A DNA stretch of 64,000 nt from Rhizobium sp. WYJ-E13 (GTDB lineage Bacteria > Pseudomonadota > Alphaproteobacteria > Rhizobiales > Rhizobiaceae). Shown piece after piece: positions 34,525 to 43,133 of this stretch. The notes beneath the pieces are model-generated. The model was given only the letters and a program-made list of their open reading frames with translations. It had not been told where the DNA came from and did not search any database. The number at the start of each line of letters is the position of its first letter. Position 1 is the stretch's first letter. The translations under genes and the position numbers were made by a program. Location: contig NZ_CP076854.1 of the NCBI RefSeq assembly GCF_018987265.1, positions 1,674,001 through 1,738,000 of the forward strand, given 5' to 3'.

Positions 34525-34839
34525 TCGGCCACACCCGATCTCCTTTGAATAGGCGCAAAGAGCCGGTGCGAATGCTCTTGGCGCCGGTCCTACTGCGTGC
34601 CACCAGCCACCCGGATGCGGGCTTATACCTATGGGGAACGGCAACTAGACCTGCGTATAGATGCGCCAACGCCCGCCCGGACGTAGCCTCCTCGCAGTGA
34701 ATTGATCCGGCAGGACACAGAAGCGCCGGTCGGCGTGCCGATAATCGGCAGACTGACCCCTGGCCCAGGTACTCGCCCTTCAATTCAGGGAGGCCGCCCA
34801 ACGCCGGTGGCCGTTGCAGCGTCGTTCGCCCTTTAGCCC
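34525..34839. other. Intergenic region between efflux operons
   Basis: No gene is seen. It contains an 11-bp hairpin with one mismatch (34552-34585, no T run), the ACCT-N4-GGA...CTAGAC-N4-GTAT element (34627-34658) shared with the FNT upstream region, and an FNR-like half site TTGAT (34702-34706). The promoter of the RND operon should be here. Confidence 0.45.
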
Positions 34840-36039
34840 ATGGAGCCGGCAGTGACATCCATCCGAATCGTGACCGAACCCCGTCGTCGTCGCAAACCGG
34901 CGATCCTTGCTGCCATCGCCGTTCTCGCCGTTGCGGGCGGAACGGCCGCAGCCTTCTGGTTTGCAGGGACGGAGCCGACCAATGCCGCCCCGGAGCCCGG
35001 CACGCAGGCCGTGCCGGTCGAGGTTACATCCCCTACCGTTACCGACGTGCCTGTCTATCTCGACGGTCTCGGCACGGTGCAGGCGAACTATACCGTCAAC
35101 ATCACGACGCGTGTCGACGGAGAGCTGCAGAGCGTGATGTTTGTCGAGGGACAGGCCGTCAAGAAGGGCGATGTGCTCGCCATCATCGACCCTCGCCCTT
35201 TCCAGGCAGCCGACGATCAGGCTGCCGCCAAGATCAAGCAGGACCAGGCCGATCTCGCCAACGCCCAATATCTGCTCGCCAAAGACCAGAAACTGGGCCA
35301 ACAGCAGATCGTCACGCAGGAAACCGTCGAGCAGCAGCAAAGCATGGTGGCAAGTGCACAGGCGCAGCTTGCGCAGGATCAGGCCGCCAAGGAGGCTGCT
35401 GACGTCTCGCTCTCCTATACGCAAATACGCTCGCCGATTGACGGGCGCACGGGTATCCGCCGGATCGATGCCGGCAACGAGGTCCACACGACCGATACGA
35501 CGCCGATCGTCACCATCACCCAGACACAGCCGATCACGGTCGTCTCAACACTGCGCGAAGACGATCTCGATGCAGTGCGCGACGCCCTAAAAGCTGGCCC
35601 GGTCGAGGTGACGGCGATGTCGATGGATCAGTCGAAAGAGCTCGCATCAGGCACGCTCTCGCTTATCGACAACGTCATCGATCAGGCAAGCGGCACGATC
35701 CGTATCAAATCGATTTTTGAGAACAAGGACGATACGCTCTGGCCCGGTCAATTCGTGACGCTTAGGGTCAAGCAGCAGACGCTGCGGAAGGCTGTCACCA
35801 TTCCTTCCGCAGCACTCGAGCGAGGTGAAGACGGCTTCTTCGTCTACGTTATCGATGCTGCCGGCACGGCTGCCGTGCGCAAGGTCACTCCCGGGCCGAT
35901 CGAGAGCGGCCATGCCGTCATCGAAAAGGGCCTTTCCGGCAACGAACAGGTCGTCACGTCGGGCCAGTATCGGCTCGATGTCGGCACTCATGTCAGCATT
36001 CAACAGGCGGCCGCTACGCAAGCCGCAAGCAAGGAATAG
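34840..36039 (+). CDS. RND efflux periplasmic adaptor (MdtA-like)
   Basis: The 399-residue protein has an N-terminal anchor (about 24-43), barrel-sandwich and coiled-coil parts (QAAAKIKQDQADLANAQYLLAKDQ region) and IRSPIDGRTGIRRIDAGNEV, the usual adaptor lipoyl motif. It links the RND pump that follows to an outer-membrane channel. The ATG at 34840 has a poor ribosome site; a GTG at 34852 preceded by GGAG is an alternative start. Three bases separate it from the pump gene. It is the second efflux system in a row after the EmrAB-like pair. Confidence 0.9.
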   Translation: MEPAVTSIRIVTEPRRRRKPAILAAIAVLAVAGGTAAAFWFAGTEPTNAAPEPGTQAVPVEVTSPTVTDVPVYLDGLGTVQANYTVNITTRVDGELQSVMFVEGQAVKKGDVLAIIDPRPFQAADDQAAAKIKQDQADLANAQYLLAKDQKLGQQQIVTQETVEQQQSMVASAQAQLAQDQAAKEAADVSLSYTQIRSPIDGRTGIRRIDAGNEVHTTDTTPIVTITQTQPITVVSTLREDDLDAVRDALKAGPVEVTAMSMDQSKELASGTLSLIDNVIDQASGTIRIKSIFENKDDTLWPGQFVTLRVKQQTLRKAVTIPSAALERGEDGFFVYVIDAAGTAAVRKVTPGPIESGHAVIEKGLSGNEQVVTSGQYRLDVGTHVSIQQAAATQAASKE

Positions 36040-36042
36040 GTC

Positions 36043-39000
36043 ATGTCGATCTCCTCCTGGTTTATCGAGCGGCCGATCGCCGCCTCGCTGCTGATGGCAG
36101 GCCTCTTCGGCATCGGTATCGTCGCCTACCCTCTCCTGCCTGTGGCACCCCTGCCGCAGGTCGATTTTCCGACGATCCAGGTCTCGACACAGCTCCCCGG
36201 TGCGGATCCGAAGACCATGGCATCGGCGGTTACCCAGCCGCTGGAGCGGCAGTTCGGCCAGATCCCCGGCGTCACCCAGATGACCTCGACGAGCACGCTC
36301 GGCTCGAGCGCGATCACTCTGCAATTCGATCTGTCGCGCGACGTCGATAGCGCCGCTCAGGACGTGCAGACCGCCATCAACGCCGCCGGCGGTCAATTGC
36401 CGACAGACCTTCCTTCGCCGCCAACCTATCGCAAGGTCAATCCCGCCGATCCGCCGGTCATGGTTCTTGCGCTCACTTCGGATACCCTGCCGCTGACACA
36501 AGTCGACGATTTTGCAGAAAGCGTGCTCGCCCAGCATGTGAGCCAGATCGACGGCGTTTCGCAGGTTCTGATCTTCGGACAGCAGAAGCCGGCCGTGCGC
36601 CTGCAGATCGATCCCGGCAAGATCGCCGAGATGGGGCTTTCGCTTGAGGATATCCGCAGCGCCGTGACGGCCATCACCAGCAACGCACCAAAGGGCAGCG
36701 TGCAGGGCGGACAGCATACCTATACGATCTATGACAATGACCAGCTCCTGAAGGCCGCCCCCTGGAACGATTCGATCGTCGCTTATCACGACGGCGCTCC
36801 GGTGCGCATCAGCGATATCGGTCAGGCGATCGACGGGCCGGAGAACGATCAGCTGGCAGCCTGGGCCGATGGCAAGAGGGCGATCCTCCTGCCGATCTTC
36901 AAGCTTCCGGGCGCCAATATCATCGATACGGTCGGTGCGATCCGCGCTGCCCTGCCACAGCTGCAAGCGATCGCACCAGCGGCACTCCACCTCTCCATCC
37001 TCAGCGACCGGACGACCACGATCCGCGCCTCGGTAGCGGATGTCGAAACGACGCTTGTCATTACCATCGCCCTTGTCGTCATGGTGATCTTTGTCTTCCT
37101 GCGCAATGTCTGGGTGACGGTGATCCCGAGCGTCACGGTGCCGCTGGCGCTCCTGGCCACGCTGGCGCTGATGTATGTCGCTGGCTTCAGCCTCGATAAT
37201 CTTTCGCTGATGGGCTTGAGTATCGCCGTCGGTTTCGTCGTCGACGATGCGATCGTGATGGTCGAGAACATCCATCGCCACATGGAGATGGATAAAACGC
37301 CGAAACAGGCGGCAATCGATGGCGCGCGCGAAATCGGCTTCACCATCATTTCGATCAGCATCTCGCTCGTCGCCGTCTTCATTCCCCTGCTCCTGATGGG
37401 CGGCATTGTCGGCCGGCTGTTCCGGGAGTTCGCAATTACAGTGACGATGACGATCGTCGTCTCGGCAATCGTCTCGCTGACCATCACACCGATGATGAGC
37501 TCACGCTTCCTGAAGCCGGAAAAAGACGCCCACCATGGCAGGCTTTATGCAATGAGCGAGAAGGCGTTCGACGGGCTTCTTGCCGCCTACCGCTACACGC
37601 TCGATATAGCGCTGCGCCATCACCGGCTGACCATGGCAGTCTTCATCGCTTCGCTTGCGGCAACCGGCTTCCTGTTCGTCAATATTCCGAAGGGCTTTTT
37701 CCCAATCCAGGACACCGGCCTGATCACCGGTACACTCGAAGCCGCGCAGGATATTTCCTTCGCCGAAATGTCGCGCCATCAGCTCGAGGCAGGCAATATC
37801 GTTGCCAGCGATCCCGGTGTTGCGACCGTAGGCATGGCCGTCGGCAGCGGGGCGGGCCAGACCGTCAATAACGGCCGCATGTTCATCACGCTGAAGCCTG
37901 AAGACCAGCGCGATGCCTCGGCAAGCGAGATCATCAACCGGCTTCGTCCGAAACTTGCGCAGATGCAGGGTGCAGAGCTCTTCTTGCAGCCAGCGCAAGA
38001 TGTCAATGTCGGGGGACGGGCCTCGGCCACGCAGTTCCAATATACGCTGCAGGACGGCAATGCCGAGGAGTTGGACGACTGGGCAGCCAAGCTGCTCGCC
38101 ACATTCAAGACGCTGCCGGAGCTGACCGATGTCGCCACCGACCAGCAGAATAGCGGCGCTACTGTCACGCTTACGATCGACCGTGACCAGGCATCGCGCT
38201 TCGGCATTGCGCCGCAAATGATCGACGATACGCTTAACGATGCTTTCGGCCAGCGCCAGGTCACCCAGTATTTCACCGACCTGAACAGCTACCATGTGGT
38301 TCTCGAACTCGCACCGCAGTTCCAGAAGTCGCCGCTTGCGATCAACGGCCTCTACATCAAATCGCCGCTGACCGGCGAGCAGGTTCCCTTGAACGAGCTC
38401 GTCAAGCAGACGACGGAGCCGACGGCCGTGCTTGCCGTCAACCACCAGAGTCAGTTCCCGGCAGTCACACTCTCGTTCAACCTGGCAAAGGGGATAGCAC
38501 TCAGCCAGGCTGTTGCCGCCATCGGCAAGGCTGAAGCCGATCTCGGCAAGCCGGCAACCGTCATCGGCACATTCCAGGGCAATGCACAGGCCTATCAGAG
38601 CTCGCTCTCAAGTGAACCGCTGCTGGTGCTTGCAGCGATCGCCGTGATCTATCTGATCCTCGGCGTGCTCTACGAGAGCTACTTCCACCCGTTGACGATC
38701 CTGTCAACGCTTCCCTCCGCGGGCCTCGGTGCTCTCGCCATGCTCTGGGCCTTCGGCTTTGACTTTACCGTGATCGCACTCATCGGCGTGATTCTCCTTA
38801 TCGGCATCGTCAAGAAGAACGGCATCATGATCGTTGACTTCGCGATCGCCGCCCAGCGCGATCAGGGACTGTCGCCGGAAGAGGCAATCCGTCAGGCCTG
38901 TCTCCTGCGTTTCCGCCCGATCATCATGACGACAGCGGCAGCACTTCTTGCCGGCCTGCCGCTGATGCTCGGCCACGGCACCGGCTCGGAACTGCGCCAG

Positions 39001-39159
39001 CCTCTCGGCTACGCGATGGTCGGCGGCCTGCTCATCAGCCAGGCAATGACGCTCTACACCACCCCGGTCGTCTACCTCTACCTGGAAAAGCTGAGCCAAT
39101 TCGTCAGCCGCAGACGGCACGCCACCACCGGCGCCCCAACTCAAGCCCCGGCGGAATAA
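36043..39159 (+). CDS. RND efflux pump (MdtB/AcrB family)
   Basis: The 1038-residue inner-membrane antiporter has the RND layout: first membrane helix (about 12-30), large periplasmic loops and two six-helix groups. The proton relay segment is GFVVDDAIVMVENIHRHME (about 399-417), the usual double Asp of RND pumps. Length is typical. With the adaptor it exports drugs or other amphiphilic compounds. AAGGA lies just before the ATG. The bicupin gene follows after 31 bases and could be cotranscribed. Confidence 0.95.
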   Translation: MSISSWFIERPIAASLLMAGLFGIGIVAYPLLPVAPLPQVDFPTIQVSTQLPGADPKTMASAVTQPLERQFGQIPGVTQMTSTSTLGSSAITLQFDLSRDVDSAAQDVQTAINAAGGQLPTDLPSPPTYRKVNPADPPVMVLALTSDTLPLTQVDDFAESVLAQHVSQIDGVSQVLIFGQQKPAVRLQIDPGKIAEMGLSLEDIRSAVTAITSNAPKGSVQGGQHTYTIYDNDQLLKAAPWNDSIVAYHDGAPVRISDIGQAIDGPENDQLAAWADGKRAILLPIFKLPGANIIDTVGAIRAALPQLQAIAPAALHLSILSDRTTTIRASVADVETTLVITIALVVMVIFVFLRNVWVTVIPSVTVPLALLATLALMYVAGFSLDNLSLMGLSIAVGFVVDDAIVMVENIHRHMEMDKTPKQAAIDGAREIGFTIISISISLVAVFIPLLLMGGIVGRLFREFAITVTMTIVVSAIVSLTITPMMSSRFLKPEKDAHHGRLYAMSEKAFDGLLAAYRYTLDIALRHHRLTMAVFIASLAATGFLFVNIPKGFFPIQDTGLITGTLEAAQDISFAEMSRHQLEAGNIVASDPGVATVGMAVGSGAGQTVNNGRMFITLKPEDQRDASASEIINRLRPKLAQMQGAELFLQPAQDVNVGGRASATQFQYTLQDGNAEELDDWAAKLLATFKTLPELTDVATDQQNSGATVTLTIDRDQASRFGIAPQMIDDTLNDAFGQRQVTQYFTDLNSYHVVLELAPQFQKSPLAINGLYIKSPLTGEQVPLNELVKQTTEPTAVLAVNHQSQFPAVTLSFNLAKGIALSQAVAAIGKAEADLGKPATVIGTFQGNAQAYQSSLSSEPLLVLAAIAVIYLILGVLYESYFHPLTILSTLPSAGLGALAMLWAFGFDFTVIALIGVILLIGIVKKNGIMIVDFAIAAQRDQGLSPEEAIRQACLLRFRPIIMTTAAALLAGLPLMLGHGTGSELRQPLGYAMVGGLLISQAMTLYTTPVVYLYLEKLSQFVSRRRHATTGAPTQAPAE

Positions 39160-39190
39160 CCCTCCCAATCGACACGAAAGGATAAAAACC

Positions 39191-40441
39191 ATGGAACCTC
39201 TTTCTAGACGCACGGTCCTAGCGCTTGGAGCGATGGGCGGAACGGCACTTGCGGCGGGTGCAGCGCACGCAGCGACCTTCGGCAATCCCGATCAGCCGGC
39301 AGAAGGGGCGATCAACGCCAATCCTGCCGGGCTCTCCGATCCCGGTCCGAAGAACCCCGCCCTTAATGACCAGTTCCCCTCGTTCGGCAATCCGCCGGCA
39401 ACCGATGTCGGCGATATGCAGCTTTTCTGGGGGTCGTTTAACAATGCGCCCAAGCGCATCCAGAACGGCGGCTGGGCACGGCAAGTGACGCAATCCGATT
39501 TTGCAATTTCCGAAGCGGTCTCCGGCGTCAACATGCGCCTTGGCCCCGGAGGCATCCGTGAGATGCATTGGCACCGGGCTGCCGAGTGGGCGATCATGAC
39601 AAACGGCCGCTGCCGGGTGACTGTGCTTGATCCGCAGGGCCGCGCCTATGTGCAGGACGTCGAGGCTGGCGATCTCTGGTATTTTCCGGCAGGTTACCCG
39701 CACTCGCTGCAGGGCCTCGGGCCTGAAGGCGCCGAGTTCGTCCTCGTCTTCGATGAGGGCGAGCAGTCCGAATATGGCACCCTGCTCCTGACCGACTGGC
39801 TGGCGCATACCTCGCCGGAACTGCTCGCCAAGAATTTCGGAGTCCCGCAGGACACGTTCAAGAACATCCCGTTGCAGGATCTCTGGATCTTCCAGGGCAA
39901 GGAGCCGGGTCCGCTTTCGGCCGACCAGGAGGCCGTTGCTTCCGCGGGCCTGCCGCCCTACCCCTTTACCTATCGGCTGACGGCATCGGCGCCGCTGAAG
40001 CAGAATGCAGCGGGCACGATTCAGCTTGCTGACAGCAGCATGTTCAAAGTTTCCAAGACGATTGCCGCAGCGATCGAGACGATCAAGCCGGGCGGGGTGC
40101 GCGAAATGCACTGGCATCCGAATGCCGACGAATGGCAGTACTGGATGAAGGGCGAAGGCCGCATGACGGTGTTCGATGCCGGCCCCCGCAGCCAGACCGC
40201 CGATTTCCGGCCCGGCGATATCGGCTATGTCAAAAGGAGCCAGGGCCATATCATCGAAAATACCGGCAAGACGGACCTTCAGTTCGTCGCCGTCTTCAAG
40301 GTCGCTGAATATCAGGAAGTCGGCCTCTCCTCGTGGCTCACCCATACGCCGGCCGCCCTCGTTGCCCAGCATCTCAATGTCAGCGTGCAGGACATCGCGA
40401 AATTCCCTGCCGACCAGCCGGGGATCATGCCCAAGGGCTGA
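39191..40441 (+). CDS. Tat-exported bicupin, oxalate decarboxylase-like
   Basis: The 416-residue protein starts with a twin-arginine signal (SRRTVLALG) and has two cupin domains. Each shows a full Mn-site pattern: EMHWHRAAEW with the later YPHS His, and EMHWHPNADEW with the later QGHIIE His. This matches oxalate decarboxylase, which splits oxalate into formate and CO2. The active-site lid, SENST in the Bacillus enzyme, reads SEYGT here, keeping the catalytic Glu. Export to the periplasm would place the reaction next to the FNT channel encoded upstream. A strong terminator follows at 40469. Confidence 0.85.
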   Translation: MEPLSRRTVLALGAMGGTALAAGAAHAATFGNPDQPAEGAINANPAGLSDPGPKNPALNDQFPSFGNPPATDVGDMQLFWGSFNNAPKRIQNGGWARQVTQSDFAISEAVSGVNMRLGPGGIREMHWHRAAEWAIMTNGRCRVTVLDPQGRAYVQDVEAGDLWYFPAGYPHSLQGLGPEGAEFVLVFDEGEQSEYGTLLLTDWLAHTSPELLAKNFGVPQDTFKNIPLQDLWIFQGKEPGPLSADQEAVASAGLPPYPFTYRLTASAPLKQNAAGTIQLADSSMFKVSKTIAAAIETIKPGGVREMHWHPNADEWQYWMKGEGRMTVFDAGPRSQTADFRPGDIGYVKRSQGHIIENTGKTDLQFVAVFKVAEYQEVGLSSWLTHTPAALVAQHLNVSVQDIAKFPADQPGIMPKG

Positions 40442-40468
40442 TGCCTTGTATTACGGCTGCAGACACCA

Positions 40469-40498
40469 CCTCCGCCGTGACAAATGGCGGAGGCTTTT
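40469..40498 (+). terminator. Rho-independent terminator after the bicupin gene
   Basis: CCTCCGCC (40469-40476) pairs perfectly with GGCGGAGG (40486-40493) around a 9-base loop, followed by CTTTT. It ends the RND/bicupin transcript before the sigma-factor gene. Confidence 0.8.
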
Positions 40499-40552
40499 GG
40501 CGTTCTAAAGCGGCACGCCCTTTCCGGCCGACTAAAAAATCTGCATCACCGC

Positions 40553-40580
40553 GGAATAAAATCCGCGATGCTTTCGTATA
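40553..40580 (+). promoter_or_regulatory. Candidate ECF-type promoter at the sigma gene
   Basis: GGAATAAA (40553) and CGTATA (40575) are spaced like ECF -35/-10 elements and sit right before the sigma-factor start codon at 40588. Transcription would begin almost at the ATG. Auto-regulation is an inference. Confidence 0.45.
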
Positions 40581-40587
40581 CTCAATC

Positions 40588-41127
40588 ATGGAACGGAAAG
40601 AACGCCCCTTCGATGTCATCGGTCAGCTCGCAGCGCTTCGGCGCTACGCACGCTCGCTGGTGCGCAATTCGGACGAGGCGGAGGATCTGGTGCACGATGC
40701 ACTGGTGCGGGCCTTCGAAAAACGCAAGAGCTTCCGCAGCGGCGGAAACCTTCGCACCTGGCTGCTTTCCATTCTGCACAACGCGCATATCGACCGGATG
40801 CGGCAGACCCGCTCGCTGACGCGGCGCCATGATGAAGCGGCGATCGAGGCGGAACAGTCTCTGCCAGCCGGGCAGGAACATGCTGTTCGCCTACAACAGG
40901 TGCGCAACGCCTTTTTCGATCTGCCGGAAGAGCAGCGCGAGGCACTGCATCTCGTGGCGATTGAGGACCTGTCCTATCAGGAAGCGGCCGACGCGCTCGG
41001 CATTCCGGTCGGCACGTTGATGTCGCGCATTTCGCGTGCCCGCGCCCAGCTGCGCGAGTTCGAGGAAAAGACGCCGCGCATCGCGCAGCTGAGATTAATT
41101 GGAGGGAACGGCAATGAAGGCGATTGA
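40588..41127 (+). CDS. ECF-family RNA polymerase sigma factor
   Basis: The 179-residue protein has sigma region 2 (DEAEDLVHDALVRAFEKRKSF through TWLLSILHNAHIDRMRQ) and region 4 (LPEEQREALHLVAIEDLSYQEAADALGIPVGTLMSRISRARAQL). It directs RNA polymerase to stress promoters. The ATG at 40588 is chosen because homology starts there; earlier in-frame codons run through the terminator of the previous gene. An anti-sigma gene overlaps its end by 14 bases, so the two proteins are made together. Confidence 0.93.
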   Translation: MERKERPFDVIGQLAALRRYARSLVRNSDEAEDLVHDALVRAFEKRKSFRSGGNLRTWLLSILHNAHIDRMRQTRSLTRRHDEAAIEAEQSLPAGQEHAVRLQQVRNAFFDLPEEQREALHLVAIEDLSYQEAADALGIPVGTLMSRISRARAQLREFEEKTPRIAQLRLIGGNGNEGD

Positions 41128-41881
41128 TCCAATCATCGATGCCGATCTCGACGCCTATGTGGACGGCGAGCTCGATGTTGCGCGGCGCATTCAGGTGGAG
41201 TCCTATCTGTCCGAGAACCCGGCGATTGCCGCAAAGGTCATGGCCGATCTCAGCGTGAAGGGCGAATTGCGCCTGGCGCTCGCCGGCGAAAGCGCCTTCG
41301 GCCGCCCGGAGACGCGCGATGCCGCCCGCAAGCTGGAACGCGGCCTTTCCTATGGCCGCATCCTGCATTCGGTGCAGCGTATCGCTGCTGTCGGTGTTCT
41401 GCTCGCCGCCGGCTGGGTGGCACATAATTCCTTCGGCGCCTTCACGGCAACGGAAGTCGCCGCTTCGGTTCCTACGCCAGCCTATGTCGAGGATGCGGTG
41501 CGCGCCTATCGCACTGCAGCACTTCGTGAAACCATTCCGTCGCAGACGGCACCGGCCTACAGCGCCGAGGAAATCCGCGCTGCGACCGCAATCGTGATGC
41601 CCGAGTTGCCGAAGGGTTGGAAGGTCGCCGATGTGCAGATCTTCCCGTCGGATTTTGGCCCGAGCGTCGAAATGGCAATCGAGGAGATCGACGGCAAGCG
41701 CCTGTCGCTCTTCGCCGTCAGGCCGGGTGCCTTCGAGGTAAAGCCGGTCAGTCATATCGCACTTGAAAAAACAGAAGCCGCCTACTGGCAAATCGGCGAA
41801 GTCGCTTACGCGCTGATCGCCGACAACAGCGGCGCCAATCTCGATCAGGCAGCCGAAAGGCTTGCCCGATCGCTCTATTAG
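41114..41881 (+). CDS. Membrane-anchored anti-sigma factor
   Basis: The 255-residue protein has an N-terminal anti-sigma segment (DADLDAYVDGELDVARRIQVESYLSENP) without the zinc-binding His/Cys motif of ZAS factors. One membrane helix lies at about 93-110, and a periplasmic domain of some 140 residues follows. It should hold the ECF sigma factor encoded just upstream until an envelope signal is sensed. GGAGGG precedes the ATG at good spacing. The 14-base overlap with the sigma gene supports the pairing. The released regulon and the signal are not evident. Confidence 0.85.
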   Translation: MKAIDPIIDADLDAYVDGELDVARRIQVESYLSENPAIAAKVMADLSVKGELRLALAGESAFGRPETRDAARKLERGLSYGRILHSVQRIAAVGVLLAAGWVAHNSFGAFTATEVAASVPTPAYVEDAVRAYRTAALRETIPSQTAPAYSAEEIRAATAIVMPELPKGWKVADVQIFPSDFGPSVEMAIEEIDGKRLSLFAVRPGAFEVKPVSHIALEKTEAAYWQIGEVAYALIADNSGANLDQAAERLARSLY

Positions 41882-41901
41882 TTCAACCGAGGAGATCAGT
41901 C

Positions 41902-42618
41902 ATGAACCCGATCAATCCCCGCTATGGTTACGGCTCCGGCGCCCAAACACAGGCCCTTTTCGATGAAGGCCTGCGCCAGCACATGCTGCGCGTCTACAAT
42001 TACATGGCGCTCGGCCTCGTCATCACCGGCATCGTCGCCTTCATCGTCGGCTCGACGCCGGCGCTCTACGTGCCGATTTTCCAAACGCCGCTCAAGTGGG
42101 TGGTGATGCTGGCGCCGCTTGCCTTCGTCTTCTTCTTCTCGTTCCGCATCCAGTCGATGTCGTCTAGCACAGCGCAGATGACCTTTTGGGCCTTCTGCGC
42201 CGTGATGGGCCTGTCGCTTGCCTCCGTCTTCCTGGTCTTCACCAAGACGAGCATTGCGCAGACCTTCTTCATTACCGCTGCTATGTTCGGCGCGATCAGC
42301 CTCTACGGCTACACGACGAAGCGTGATCTTTCGAAGATGGGTTCGTTTCTGATGATGGGTCTGTTCGGCATCATCATTGCCGGCATCGTCAACATCTTCC
42401 TCGGCTCGTCCGCGCTGCAGTTCGCGATCTCGGTGATCGGCATCGTCGTCTTCGTCGGCCTCACCGCCTACGACACGCAGAACATCAAGGAACAGTATTC
42501 GGAAAACTACGATCAGGAATCGAACCAGAAGCTGGCCGTCTTCGGCGCTCTCTCGCTCTACCTGAACTTCGTCAACATCTTCCAGCTTCTGCTCAATTTC
42601 ACGGGCGAGCGGGAATAA
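41902..42618 (+). CDS. Bax inhibitor-1/YccA family membrane protein
   Basis: The 238-residue protein has seven hydrophobic segments and the BI-1 C-terminal motif GLTAYDTQNIKEQY (about 190-203), whose Asp is the conserved pH/Ca2+ gate residue in this family. Bacterial BI-1 proteins are calcium-leak channels or modulators of membrane proteases such as FtsH. AGGAGA precedes the ATG. It lies 20 bases after the anti-sigma gene and may share its transcript; a strong terminator follows. Confidence 0.93.
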   Translation: MNPINPRYGYGSGAQTQALFDEGLRQHMLRVYNYMALGLVITGIVAFIVGSTPALYVPIFQTPLKWVVMLAPLAFVFFFSFRIQSMSSSTAQMTFWAFCAVMGLSLASVFLVFTKTSIAQTFFITAAMFGAISLYGYTTKRDLSKMGSFLMMGLFGIIIAGIVNIFLGSSALQFAISVIGIVVFVGLTAYDTQNIKEQYSENYDQESNQKLAVFGALSLYLNFVNIFQLLLNFTGERE

Positions 42619-42707
42619 GGACCGCGCTTCTGGGGGCAATGGAAGCGCAAGAGCGCCCGGTCTGAAATCTGTGACAGGATGGCAGATCGGGTGCTCACCC
42701 TAAAGGA

Positions 42708-42738
42708 AACGGCCGGGCTGGATGTCCGGCCGTTTTTG
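42708..42738 (+). terminator. Rho-independent terminator
   Basis: AACGGCCGG (42708-42716) pairs perfectly with CCGGCCGTT (42726-42734), followed by T-rich sequence. It ends the sigma/anti-sigma/BI-1 transcript. Confidence 0.88.
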
Positions 42739-43066
42739 TTTGTCTCCTGACTTTGGTGCGCAGATCGAGAATCTCTCGGACGCGGTCTTGCCGCCATCAC
42801 CTATACCGCGGTTGCGTTTCGACGGACTGAGTTTAGACCCGTGCGATTTAGAGAGCTTGGTCGCGTTGGGTACCGCTTGATCAATTGGTCGCTCAAAGAG
42901 TGGTTCCAATGGTGAATTCCAGCCATTGCGGCAAATCAAAACCGATATGCATTACCGCGGAGGCAGTTTGACTGTGCTGCAGTGAGCTCCTGGAAACCGA
43001 CAAATGCCGGAGCGCCCGCAAGCGGTGCGGCAAGGTTAAAATGCTGCACGATCCGTGATCGTAGAA

Positions 43067-43080
43067 TTGACGCGGGTCAA
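43067..43080. promoter_or_regulatory. FixK/FNR-type box upstream of the Mg ATPase gene
   Basis: TTGAC-GCGG-GTCAA is a perfect 14-bp palindrome of the CRP/FNR family pattern used by FixK and FnrN in rhizobia. It is centred about 60 bases upstream of the chosen ATPase start at 43134. Confidence 0.7.
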
Positions 43081-43133
43081 TGTCGCAACCTGTGCGCAAG
43101 GCAAGCTCTCCCGGCGATCCAGGGAGCGGCGAC

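Larger units (their letters stand above)
42619..43133. other. Intergenic gap with terminator, gene remnant and FNR box
   Basis: After the terminator at 42708-42738, a plus-strand frame reads coding-like for about 45 codons (ending near 42,881, with RLRFDGLSLDPCDLESLVALGTA before the stop) but has no start. It looks like an eroded gene end. Further on are a degenerate FNR site (42926-42939) and a perfect one at 43067-43080 that should serve the P-type ATPase gene. Confidence 0.4.

Noticed and set aside
34633..34658. EcfG promoter upstream of the RND adaptor (GGAAC at 34636)
   Set aside because: The -10 position does not read CGTT at a spacing of 16-17; CGTATA lies at 14, so the EcfG pattern is not met.
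34702..34715. FNR-like site TTGAT-CCGG-CAGGA upstream of the RND adaptor
   Set aside because: Only one half site is intact; it is mentioned in the region entry but not claimed as a regulatory site.
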